In this document: one piece after another, positions 50,010 through 58,216 of the stretch
How the letters are laid out: every line of letters begins with the position of its first letter
How positions within the stretch are numbered: position 1 is the stretch's first letter
Assembly: GCA_963743575.1 (NCBI GenBank)
Contig: CAVUQC010000001.1
Coordinates: 1 to 64,000, forward strand
Direction of reading: 5' to 3'
Length of the DNA: 64,000 nt
Origin: DASUPK01 sp963743575
Lineage (GTDB): Bacteria > Actinomycetota > Thermoleophilia > Solirubrobacterales > 70-9
Translations under genes and position numbers: made by a program
The notes under the pieces: generated by a model
Told to the model about the DNA's origin: nothing
Database searches by the model: none
Seen by the model: the letters and a program-made list of their open reading frames with translations, nothing else

Positions 50010-52028
50010 CTATCCGAAGATGGTCTCGCGCGTGCCCAGGGCGGCGAGCACCCGCTCGGCGACCGCCTCGCCTGTGAAGCCGACCTCCTCGCGGAGCAGC
50101 GCCGGCTTGCCGTGCGTGACATAGCGGTCCGGCAGGCCGACACGCAGGACGTGCGCGCGCTCTGACCCATCGGCGAAGGCGTCCTCGAGATGCTCGAGCA
50201 CGCCTGAGCCGAAGCCGCCCGGAAGAACGTTCTCCTCGATGGTGACGAGCAGGTCGTGGTCGGCCGCCAGCTTCTCGATCAGGTCTCCATCGAGCGGCTT
50301 GGCGAAACGGGCGTCGGCGACCGTCGGTTCGAGGCCCTTGCCGCGGAGAATCTCCGCGGCGCGGAGGCCGACCTGGACGCCGTAGCCGTATCCGAGGATC
50401 GCAACGCGCTCGCCCGGCAGCAGCATCTCCCCCCTGCCGATCTCGATCTCCTTCGGCGCGTCCGGCATCGGGGCGCCCTCGGCCGCACCGCGCGGATAGC
50501 GGAACGCGATCGGGCCGTCGTCGTAGGACAGTGAGGTGCGCAGCATGTGGACGAGCATCGCCTCGTCGCGGGGCGCCATCACCACGACGTTCGGCAGCTG
50601 GCGGAAGTAGGAGATGTCGATAAAGCCGTGGTGCGTGGGGCCGTCGTCGCCGACCAGGCCAGCGCGGTCCATCGCGAAGACGACGTTCAGCTTCTGCAGG
50701 CAGACGTCGTGGACGAGCTGATCGAAGGCGCGCTGGAGGAAGGTCGAGTAGATCGCGCAGACGGGCTTGGCGCCCTGGATCGCGAGACCGGAGGCGAAGA
50801 GGACGGCGTCCTGCTCGGCGATGCCGACGTCGTAGTACTGCTCCGGAAGCTCGTCCTGGAGCTTGTTGAGGCCGGTGCCCCCGGCCATCGCGGCGGTGAT
50901 GCCGATCACTCGCGGATCCCGCTTCGCCTCCTCGACGAGCGCGTCCGCGAAGACCGCGGTGTACTGCGGCGGCGCCTTGGGAGGCGGCTTCTCCAGCTTC
51001 TCGATCTTCTCCGGCGAGTCGCTCTCCGAGACCGGGACGACGGGCTTCTTTTCGGCCGGCTTGCCGTCGACGATCGATCCCGGCTTGGCGGCGTGCCACT
51101 TCTCCATTCCCTCAAGGCCGCCCTCCTCCGCCGGTCCGAAGCCCTTGCCCTTGACGGTGTGGATGTGAACGACCACCGGCCGGTCGGCCTCCAGCGCCTG
51201 GGAGAGCGCCTGCCGCAGGGCCGCCACGTCGTGGCCGTCGATCACGCCCATGTAGGCGAGGTCGAGCTCCTCGAAGAAGAGGCCGGGCGCCCAGTACGCC
51301 TTGATCGCAGCCTTGACCTCAGGGCCGAGCCGCTCGATGCGCCGGCCGAGGCCGAGCGGCAGCTGGGTGAGCCGCTCCTCGGTCGTGGATCGGGCCTGGT
51401 AGAGGCCCGGCTTCAGGCGCACGCGCTGGAAGTAGCGGGAGAGGGCGCCGACGTTGGGCGAGATCGACATGCCGTTGTCGTTGAGCACGATCACCATCGG
51501 CGTCTGGAGGCCACCCGCGTGATGGAGGGCCTCGTAGGCGACGCCGCCGGTCAGGGCGCCGTCGCCGATCACGGCGACGACCTTGCCGTCCTGACCGATC
51601 CCCTTGAGCATCGCCTCCTTGAGGCCGACGCCGTAGCCGATCGAGGTCGAGGCGTGGCCGGCACCCATGATGTCGTGCTCGGACTCGAAGACCGAGCAGA
51701 ACGGCGCCAGCCCCTCGTACTGCCGAATCGTGCCGAGTTGCTCCCTGCGGCCCGTGAGGATCTTGTGCGGATAGGCCTGGTGGCCGACGTCCCAGAGGAT
51801 TTTGTCCGTGGGCGAATCGAGCAGGCTGTGCAGGGCGACGGTCAGCTCGCAGGTGCCGAGGTTCGCGCCGAAGTGGCCGCCGATCTCGCCGATCGTGTCG
51901 ATGATCAGCTCGCGCACCTCCTGCGAGACCCGCTGGAGATCCTCGTCGGAGAGCTTCCTCAGGTCGGCCGGCGAGTCGATCGAGTCAAGCAGCCGCTGCC
52001 CGGTTTTGGCGTCGTCTTGGTTGGCCAT
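50010..52028 (-). CDS. dxs: 1-deoxy-D-xylulose-5-phosphate synthase
   Basis: This 672-residue enzyme has the N-terminal thiamin-diphosphate region (GHFGANLGTCELTVALHSLL, KILWDVGHQAYPHKILTGR, VAVIGDGALTGGVAYEAL with the GDG motif). The transketolase middle has GIAEQDAVLFASGLA with the catalytic Glu, and the C-terminal part is DHDLLVTIEENVLPGGFGSG. It is about 35 residues longer than usual because of a charged Pro/Lys-rich insert around 330-365. It starts the MEP isoprenoid pathway from pyruvate and glyceraldehyde-3-phosphate. Its ATG overlaps the synthase stop as TAATG. Confidence 0.97.
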   Translation of the reverse strand: MANQDDAKTGQRLLDSIDSPADLRKLSDEDLQRVSQEVRELIIDTIGEIGGHFGANLGTCELTVALHSLLDSPTDKILWDVGHQAYPHKILTGRREQLGTIRQYEGLAPFCSVFESEHDIMGAGHASTSIGYGVGLKEAMLKGIGQDGKVVAVIGDGALTGGVAYEALHHAGGLQTPMVIVLNDNGMSISPNVGALSRYFQRVRLKPGLYQARSTTEERLTQLPLGLGRRIERLGPEVKAAIKAYWAPGLFFEELDLAYMGVIDGHDVAALRQALSQALEADRPVVVHIHTVKGKGFGPAEEGGLEGMEKWHAAKPGSIVDGKPAEKKPVVPVSESDSPEKIEKLEKPPPKAPPQYTAVFADALVEEAKRDPRVIGITAAMAGGTGLNKLQDELPEQYYDVGIAEQDAVLFASGLAIQGAKPVCAIYSTFLQRAFDQLVHDVCLQKLNVVFAMDRAGLVGDDGPTHHGFIDISYFRQLPNVVVMAPRDEAMLVHMLRTSLSYDDGPIAFRYPRGAAEGAPMPDAPKEIEIGRGEMLLPGERVAILGYGYGVQVGLRAAEILRGKGLEPTVADARFAKPLDGDLIEKLAADHDLLVTIEENVLPGGFGSGVLEHLEDAFADGSERAHVLRVGLPDRYVTHGKPALLREEVGFTGEAVAERVLAALGTRETIFG

Positions 52029-52924
52029 TACGTGTGCCTGGTGTGGATGAAGTCCGTGATCCGAGCGAGGTCATCGGTCTTCGCGTCCGTCTCGGCGAGC
52101 GCTTCCCGAGCCTTTCGGTGGCTCTGAGAGGCTAGCTCGCGTGCCCGGTCGAGGCCGAACGCGCTGGCGTATGTGAGCTTTCCGTGCCTCTCGTCGCTAC
52201 CGCTCGGCTTGCCGAGCTCTTCGTCAGATCCGGTCACGTCGAGAATGTCGTCGACGATCTGGAAAAGCACGCCGAGCTCATCGGCGAAACGGCGGTACGG
52301 AATTGTCTCACCTTCTGGCGTCTCACCCAAGGCCAATACGACGCCCACGCTGGATGCGATCAATCGCCCAGTCTTGAGGAAGTGCATCTCCCGGAGGAGC
52401 TCCGCGTCGACCGAGCCTCCAGCGCCAGGGTGACCCTCCTCGAACTCTGTGACGTCTATGTACTGGCCGCCCACCATGCCTGCGACTCCGGTGGCGGAGA
52501 CGAGCTCGCCGAGCGCCGTGAGGACTGCGCCGGGCTTCCCCTCCTGCTTCAGGGCGAACAGCCGCATCGCCTCGGCGAAGAGCCCATCGCCGGCCAGGAT
52601 CGCGACGTTCTCGCCGAATTTGACGTGCGAGGTCGGCATTCCCCGGCGGAGCTCGTCGTCGTCCATCGCGGGTAGGTCGTCGTGGATCAGCGAGTAGGTG
52701 TGAATCAACTCGATCGTGGCGGCCGCCGGGAGCACGCTCTCGGGGTCGAGGCCGATCGCGCGGGCCGTCGCCAGCGACAGCACCGGCCGGATCCGCTTCC
52801 CGCCGGCCAGCAGGGAGTAGCGCATCGCCTCGGCCAGCCCCGCGGTGGAGGGCGTCTCGGAGAAGCTCAGGCGCTTCAGATAGGTATCGACCAGCTCCCG
52901 AAGGTCGTCGGGGTACTCGCTCAA
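52028..52924 (-). CDS. Polyprenyl diphosphate synthase (farnesyl/geranylgeranyl type)
   Basis: This 298-residue trans-prenyltransferase has both Asp-rich motifs: SLIHDDLPAMDDDELRRGMP (first, DDLPAMDDD) and LFQIVDDILDVTGSDEELG (second). The GGKRIRPVL motif lies near residue 43. The two-residue insertion within the first Asp motif and the aromatic pattern fit bacterial type II FPP synthases. It extends IPP and DMAPP made by the MEP pathway, and coupling with dxs by translational overlap fits this. Confidence 0.92.
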   Translation of the reverse strand: MSEYPDDLRELVDTYLKRLSFSETPSTAGLAEAMRYSLLAGGKRIRPVLSLATARAIGLDPESVLPAAATIELIHTYSLIHDDLPAMDDDELRRGMPTSHVKFGENVAILAGDGLFAEAMRLFALKQEGKPGAVLTALGELVSATGVAGMVGGQYIDVTEFEEGHPGAGGSVDAELLREMHFLKTGRLIASSVGVVLALGETPEGETIPYRRFADELGVLFQIVDDILDVTGSDEELGKPSGSDERHGKLTYASAFGLDRARELASQSHRKAREALAETDAKTDDLARITDFIHTRHT

Positions 52925-52932
52925 CTTCGTCC

Positions 52933-53139
52933 TCAGTCCCCGGGGGAGGCACCAGAGGTGCCGCGCAGCGCGCCCTCGACCGCGCGCCCCGCCTGGGAGG
53001 CGAGCTCGGAGGCCTCGCGGACGAGCGTCGCGGCGTGCTCATCGTCCACGTCCCCCTCCAGCTGCGCCGCCAGCTGCTCCAGGCGTGCGGTGATGCGCTC
53101 GAGATCCTCGACGCCGCCGCCGGTCGATTCGCCTTCCAT
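52933..53139 (-). CDS. xseB: Exodeoxyribonuclease VII small subunit-like protein
   Basis: The ATG at 53,139 gives 68 residues, MEGESTGGGVEDLERITARL then EQLAAQLEGDVDDEHAATLV, a two-helix protein like XseB. Its place just before the polyprenyl synthase and dxs is the usual xseB position. The sequence is divergent and the large subunit XseA is not in the window, so the assignment leans on context. Confidence 0.55.
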   Translation of the reverse strand: MEGESTGGGVEDLERITARLEQLAAQLEGDVDDEHAATLVREASELASQAGRAVEGALRGTSGASPGD

Positions 53140-53158
53140 CGCGCGCGATGCTAGATGT

Positions 53159-53536
53159 CTAGCTGGGGAGATGCTCGGAGAGGGCGGCGCCGAGCACGCC
53201 GTTGACGAAGCCAGGCGCATCGGTCCCGCAGTACTCCTTGGTGAGCTCGACGGCCTCGTCGATCGCGACCTCGGCGGGCACGTCGTCGGCGTGAAGCGCT
53301 TCGTACAGCGCGGTGCGCAGGATGCTGCGCTCCAGCGGCGCGATTCGATCGAGCGCCCATCCCTTCGAGTGGCTGGAGATCATCTCGTCCAGCTCGGGGC
53401 GATGTTGGTCGACCGCAGTGGCGAGCTCAATCGAAAAGGGCTTGGCGTCCCCGAGCAGCTCGTCGAGGGGCCTTCCGGTGACCTCGTGCTGGTAGAGGGC
53501 GAAGACCGCGTCTCGCCGCTGGTCGCTGCGCTTCAC
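53159..53536 (-). CDS. nusB: Transcription antitermination factor NusB
   Basis: This 125-residue all-helical protein starts MKRSDQRRDAVFALYQHEVT and has the RNA- and S10-binding NusB core, including ERSILRTALYEALHADDVPA, EVAIDEAVELTKEYCGTDAP and FVNGVLGAAL. It acts with NusE in rRNA antitermination. It sits 9 bp downstream of efp, a pairing common in actinobacteria and firmicutes. Confidence 0.93.
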   Translation of the reverse strand: MKRSDQRRDAVFALYQHEVTGRPLDELLGDAKPFSIELATAVDQHRPELDEMISSHSKGWALDRIAPLERSILRTALYEALHADDVPAEVAIDEAVELTKEYCGTDAPGFVNGVLGAALSEHLPS

Positions 53537-53545
53537 GACCTCAGA

Positions 53546-54106
53546 CTACGCGCGCGACACGTACTCGCCGCTGCGGGTATCGACGCGCACCCGCTCGCCC
53601 TCCTCGATGAAGAGCGGCACCTGGATCGTCACGCCCGTCTCGAGGGTCGCGGGCTTCGTGCCGCCGCCCGAGGCGGTGTCGCCCTTCAGACCGGGGTCGG
53701 TCTGCGTGATCGCGAGGTCCACGGCGCTCGGCGCCTGTGCCCCAGCCGGGCTCTCGTCGACGAAGAGAAGCTCGACGTCGGAGTTGGGCGGCACCCACTT
53801 CAGGGCATCACCGACGATCGACTTCGGGATCTCGACCTGGTCGTAGTTCTGGTTGTCCATGAAGACAGCGGCCTCGCCCGAGTCGTAGAGGAACTGCATC
53901 TTGCGGTTCTCGGTGCGGACCGGCCGGAACTTCTCGCCTGCCTTGAAGGTCCTGTCGATCACCGCGCCGTCGTCGACCCGCTTCAGCTTCGAGCGCACGA
54001 ATGCGCCCCCCTTGCCGGGCTTGACGTGCTGGAACTCGACGATCCGGAAGATCGTGCCGTCCACCTCGATGTGGGTGCCGTTCTTGAACTGGTTGGTACT
54101 GATCAT
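53546..54106 (-). CDS. efp: Translation elongation factor P
   Basis: This 186-residue three-domain beta protein starts MISTNQFKNGTHIEVDGTIF and contains FQHVKPGKGGAFVRSKLKRV with the tip Lys of loop I (KPGKGG, residue about 32). It has VFMDNQNYDQVEIPKSIVGD in domain II and the C-terminal signature region through RVDTRSGEYVSRA. EF-P relieves ribosome stalling at polyproline. It heads the minus-strand operon efp-nusB-xseB-prenyl synthase-dxs. Confidence 0.96.
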   Translation of the reverse strand: MISTNQFKNGTHIEVDGTIFRIVEFQHVKPGKGGAFVRSKLKRVDDGAVIDRTFKAGEKFRPVRTENRKMQFLYDSGEAAVFMDNQNYDQVEIPKSIVGDALKWVPPNSDVELLFVDESPAGAQAPSAVDLAITQTDPGLKGDTASGGGTKPATLETGVTIQVPLFIEEGERVRVDTRSGEYVSRA

Positions 54107-54130
54107 GGCCCGGAAGGCTAGCCGTCCGGC

Positions 54131-55280
54131 TCAGAATCGCTTGCTGGCCTTGACCTTCCGGAAATGGGCGCGGACACCGCGGCCGAAGCCGCTCGGCAGT
54201 CCGCGAAGATAGGCGCGAGACACCTTGCCCTTCCGCCCGGAGTCGAGCAGGGCGTTGGAGCAGCCGCCGTAGTCCTGGACGGCGTTCCAGGTCCACGCCA
54301 GATATGAGATGCCGCTCCCGTCGGCGAACTTCATCAGCTTGTTGCTGAAGCGAGAGGTGCAGTTGGTGTCCCCGAAGCCGCCGATCAGCACCGGGTGGAG
54401 GCTCGCGAGCTGCGCCAGTTCCGGCTTGGAGGAGGCGAAGTTCTTGCTGTAGTCGAAGGTGTTGAAGCCGACCACGAGCTGGTTGAGCGGATCTGCCGGC
54501 ATGAACTGCTCCCACTGATCGAGCCTGCCGGCGAAGTCGATTCCGGAGATGTCGATGGGCTGGGTGGCCCCGGTCGAGCGGATCGCGTCGACGATCGCCT
54601 GGTGCCCGGATGCCGTGTAGCCACCGAACCGGGGCTTGCCCTGCGGGGCGTCGTTGACGGCGCAGCCGTTCAGGGCGCAGGGCCAGTCGATTCCGTTGGG
54701 CTCGTCGAAGGCGTGGAAGATGACCTGGTGGTTGTCCCTGAAGGTGGTCGCGACCGAGCGCCAGAAATCGAGCGCGTGATCGGCATCGGCCATCGGGATC
54801 TCGTCGGTTGCCCTCGTGCTCGATCCCGTAAGCACCGGCGCCCGGCGCCGCACCCGACAGGCGCAGGACGACGATGATCCCCCGCGCGTTGAGGCGGCTC
54901 ACGTAGTCGAGAATCGCCGCTCGGTACGCAGCGCCGCTGAAGCGGGAACTGATGGGCGCGTACCCGCCAAGCCAGCACGCTTCGTTGAGAGGAAGCGCGA
55001 CCGCGTTGATGCGCCACCCGAGCATCGCCTTGATGGTGCGGTTGCTGACCGGTCCCTGGAAGATCCCGTAGCCGAAGCCGCCACCGCCGACCGGCCCCGC
55101 GCACGCGTACTCGGAGCCGGACCGGTTCACCCCGATCAGGCGAATCGGCTTGGCGCCGTCCACCAGCTGGTTGCCCGCGACGGAGACGCTGCCGGCGGCG
55201 GAGGCGCCGCTCGGGGCCAAGAGGCAGCCGGCGGCGAGCGCTGCGACAAACCACCCCTTGCCCAAGCGTCCCATGCGCAT
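54131..55280 (-). pseudogene. GH5-like secreted glycosidase with frameshift and lost nucleophile
   Basis: The ATG at 55,280 opens a signal peptide (MRMGRLGKGWFVAALAAGCL) and the first half of a GH5 barrel: IRLIGVNRSGSEYACAGP, GWRINAVALPLNEACWLGGY and LNARGIIVVLRLSGAA. Near 54,835 the homology moves to another frame: IPMADADHALDFWRSVATTF, FHAFDEPNG with the acid/base Glu, and SYLAWTWNA. Where GH5 enzymes have the nucleophile in TGEFGE, this protein has LIGGFGDTNC, so the Glu is Gly. Both faults argue for a non-catalytic or dead gene. Confidence 0.7.
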
Positions 55281-55370
55281 GACCCTAACCGAGACGCGCA
55301 CGTCTGAACGAAGCCTGAACGGTTTCCCGAAGAGGCCGGAAAACGGGCATCCGGCAAGCACAATGCGCCG

Positions 55371-56057
55371 GTGCCGCTGGCGAGCATCACAACCACGATC
55401 ACCGACTGGATCGGGCAGAACGGCGTCTACGCCGTCTTTGCCCTCATGGCTGTGGACGCCCTGCTGCCAGTGGGCGGCGAGCTGATCATGCTCTACGCGG
55501 GCGTCCTCGCCGCCGGCGCGATCGCCGACCAGCAGGCCTCGCTGTTCGGGATGAACCTGCAGGACGGCCTCGAGAGCTACATCGCCCTCGCGCTCGCCGG
55601 GACCCTCGGCTACCTGGCCGGAGCCCTGATCGGCTGGGCCATCGGGCGCTCCGGTGGTCGGCAGCTGCTCGAGCGCCACGGCCGCCTTTTTCACATCAGC
55701 CCCGAAACGCTGGAGCGGGCCGAGCGATGGTTTGACCGCTTCGGAGCTCGGGCGGTGTTCCTCGGGCGGATCACCCCGGTGGTCCGCTCCTTCATCTCGA
55801 TTCCCGCCGGCGTGTTTCGCACGCCGATGCCGGTCTACTTCCCTCTGACATTGGCTGGCTCGGCCATCTGGTGCTTCGGATTCGCGGCCGCCGGCTGGGC
55901 GCTCGGTGGCAGCTGGGAGAGCTTCCATCACCAATTCCGCTACGCCGATTACGTGGCGGTCGCCGCCGTGGTGCTCGTCGCCGCGTTCCTCCTGGTGCGC
56001 CAGCTGCGCGCCCGCTCCAAAGCGACATCCCCGCGGGCCAAGACCGCCGAGGAGTAG
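55371..56057 (+). CDS. DedA family membrane protein
   Basis: This 228-residue protein has the VTT/DedA pattern: AVDALLPVGGELIMLYAGVL (entry amphipathic segment with the essential Pro and Glu), GTLGYLAGALIGWAIGRSGG and FLGRITPVVRSFISIPAGVF with the conserved Arg-x4-Arg. Five or six membrane helices are predicted, with a basic C-terminal end (RARSKATSPRAK). DedA proteins move lipid carriers such as undecaprenyl phosphate across the membrane. It starts at GTG 55,371. Confidence 0.88.
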   Translation: MPLASITTTITDWIGQNGVYAVFALMAVDALLPVGGELIMLYAGVLAAGAIADQQASLFGMNLQDGLESYIALALAGTLGYLAGALIGWAIGRSGGRQLLERHGRLFHISPETLERAERWFDRFGARAVFLGRITPVVRSFISIPAGVFRTPMPVYFPLTLAGSAIWCFGFAAAGWALGGSWESFHHQFRYADYVAVAAVVLVAAFLLVRQLRARSKATSPRAKTAEE

Positions 56058-56130
56058 GCGGCGCGCGGCCGTCTGCGTGGTATCGTTTCGCGGCCGCTGT
56101 TAGGGCGCCCTAATCGACCTCAGGAGACCA

Positions 56131-56988
56131 GTGTCGTTCGCGGAAACAGTCTTGCTCGGAGCTCTCGCCGGCTTCACCATCTACCTCGGCCTGCCCATCG
56201 GCCGGCTCCAGCTCCTGAGCTCCAAGTCCCGGGTCGCCCTGGCGATGTTCTCGGTGGGAATCCTGGTGTTCCTGCTCGTGGACGTCCTCTCGCATGGATT
56301 TGCGATCGCGGAGGATGCGGTGTCTGCATACAAGGACGGCACCGGCAGCATCGGTCACGCCGCGTTGCTCGCCCTGTTGCTCGTCGGGGGCTTCGCGCTC
56401 GGCAGCGCCGGCCTCGGCATCCTCGAGCGGCGGATGCGGGCGAGCGCTCCGATTCACCCGCCGATCGCCGGCGGGGCGACGGACGCCGCAGTCATGACCG
56501 AGCAGGAGGTCGCCCTGGAGGCCAGCGCCGCTCGCGCCCGGGCGCTGCAGACGAGCCTGATCATCGCCGCCGCGATCGGAGTTCACAACTTCGCCGAGGG
56601 CCTCGCGATAGGCGTCTCGGCCGGGACCGGCGAGATCGGCCTGGCGACGGTCCTGATCATCGGCTTCGCGTTGCACAACGCGACCGAAGGCTTCGGGATC
56701 ATCGGCCCGCTCGGGGACGTCAAGCCATCATGGAGATGGCTGGCCCTGGTCGGGCTGATCGGCGGCGGCCCCACCTTCATCGGGGCGATGGTCGGCTACA
56801 ACGTCACGTCGGATCCGCTCGAGCTCGTGTTCTATGCGGTCGCCGGTGGCGCGATCACATATGTGATCGGTGAGATCTGGCACGGGATGCGCCGCTACGG
56901 CCATCGGGAGCTCGGGTTGCTGATGCTGTCCTTCGGCTTCGCCGCCGGTGTTCTCACCGATCTGGTCGTCGCCTACGGCGGCGGTTGA
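56131..56988 (+). CDS. ZIP family divalent metal transporter
   Basis: This 285-residue protein has eight predicted helices. The signature helices 4 and 5 are GVHNFAEGLAIGVSAG and GFALHNATEGFGIIGP, each with a His-Asn-x-x-Glu-Gly metal-binding motif. ZIP proteins bring zinc, iron or manganese into the cytosol. The loop between helices 3 and 4 is short and lacks the His cluster seen in many zinc ZIPs. It starts at GTG with AGGAGA upstream, and its stop overlaps the LtrA start as TTGA. Confidence 0.88.
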   Translation: MSFAETVLLGALAGFTIYLGLPIGRLQLLSSKSRVALAMFSVGILVFLLVDVLSHGFAIAEDAVSAYKDGTGSIGHAALLALLLVGGFALGSAGLGILERRMRASAPIHPPIAGGATDAAVMTEQEVALEASAARARALQTSLIIAAAIGVHNFAEGLAIGVSAGTGEIGLATVLIIGFALHNATEGFGIIGPLGDVKPSWRWLALVGLIGGGPTFIGAMVGYNVTSDPLELVFYAVAGGAITYVIGEIWHGMRRYGHRELGLLMLSFGFAAGVLTDLVVAYGGG

Positions 56989-58166
56989 CGAGAACCCGCT
57001 CCACCCGGCTGCGGGCCACCTTCCGCGAGGGCGAGCGGGTCATGCCGCTCGAGCTCTTCTTCGATCTCGTCTTCGTCCTGGCGATCACGCAGTGCACGAC
57101 GCTGATGTCGCACGAGCCGACCTGGACCGGCATCGGCCGCGGCATGCTGATCCTGGCGCTGCTGTGGTGGTCGTGGGTCGGCTACGCCTGGCTCACCAGC
57201 GTGCTCGATCCCGAGGAGGGCGGCGTCAGGCTGGTGCTGTTCGCCGCCATGGCCGCCTTCCTGATCGCGGCGATCTGCGAGCCGCAGTCGTTCGACGGCC
57301 TCGCGCTGGAGTTCGCCCTCGCCTACGCGGCGGTGCGCTTCGCACAGATCACCCTCCTCCTGATCGCCAGTCGCGACGATCCGAGTTTTCACCGGGCGAC
57401 GCTCGGCCTCGGCGTGGGCACCGCCGTCGGCGTGAGCCTCCTCATCGTGGGCGCGTTTCTCGATCCGGGCCTGCGAGCCGCGGTCTGGGGGCTCGCCCTG
57501 ATCCTCGACATGGGCGAGCCGTACGTGTTCGGCTCAGAGGGCTGGCATCTGGTGCCCGGCCACTTCGCCGAGCGCCACGGCCTGATCGTGATCATCGCCC
57601 TCGGCGAGTCGATCGTCGCGATCGGGGTCGGGGCCGGCGCCGAGATGACCTGGGGGATCGCCGCGGCGGCCGTTTTGGGAATCGCCATCGCCGCGGCGCT
57701 CTGGTGGATGTACTTCGATGTGGTCGCACTCGTCTCGGCCAGGCGGCTGGCCGATGCGCCGGAGGGAAAGGTCCGAAACGAGCTCGCCCGGGACTCCTAC
57801 TCGTACCTCCATTTCCCGATGGTGGCCGGCATCGTCCTCGCCGCGCTCGGCCTCAAGAAGACGCTGAGCAACGTTGACGATGCGCTCGAGCTCGTGCCGG
57901 CGTTCGCGCTGCTGGCCGGAGTCGGGCTCTATCTGCTCGGCTTGGTCGCCTTTCGCCTCCGCCACGTGAGGACCGTGAACTGGCGGCGCCTCGCGCTCGC
58001 GGTCGTCCTGGTCGCACTGCTACCCGCCGCCACGGAGCTGCCCGCCCTGGCGATCCTCGCGATCGTCGCCGTTCTGCTCTGGACCGTCGTCGCGATCGAG
58101 ACCCGGGGCTATGGCGAGGGCCGGGCCGAGATCCGGCACGGCACAGCCTTCCCCGCCGGCCGCTAG
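56985..58166 (+). CDS. Low temperature requirement A (LtrA) family membrane protein
   Basis: This 393-residue protein has a basic start then MPLELFFDLVFVLAITQCTT, the LtrA signature, and about ten membrane segments. Repeated motifs include EPYVFGSEGWHLVPGHFAER and LIVIIALGESIVAIGVGAGA, diagnostic of the family. The function of LtrA is poorly defined; in Listeria it is needed for growth in the cold. The start is probably the TTG at 56,985 that overlaps the ZIP stop. Confidence 0.88.
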   Translation: MTRTRSTRLRATFREGERVMPLELFFDLVFVLAITQCTTLMSHEPTWTGIGRGMLILALLWWSWVGYAWLTSVLDPEEGGVRLVLFAAMAAFLIAAICEPQSFDGLALEFALAYAAVRFAQITLLLIASRDDPSFHRATLGLGVGTAVGVSLLIVGAFLDPGLRAAVWGLALILDMGEPYVFGSEGWHLVPGHFAERHGLIVIIALGESIVAIGVGAGAEMTWGIAAAAVLGIAIAAALWWMYFDVVALVSARRLADAPEGKVRNELARDSYSYLHFPMVAGIVLAALGLKKTLSNVDDALELVPAFALLAGVGLYLLGLVAFRLRHVRTVNWRRLALAVVLVALLPAATELPALAILAIVAVLLWTVVAIETRGYGEGRAEIRHGTAFPAGR

Positions 58167-58216
58167 CGCGGGGAACTGCGACATGACCGGCCGCGGTGTG
58201 CTTGAGTGGCCGGGCT

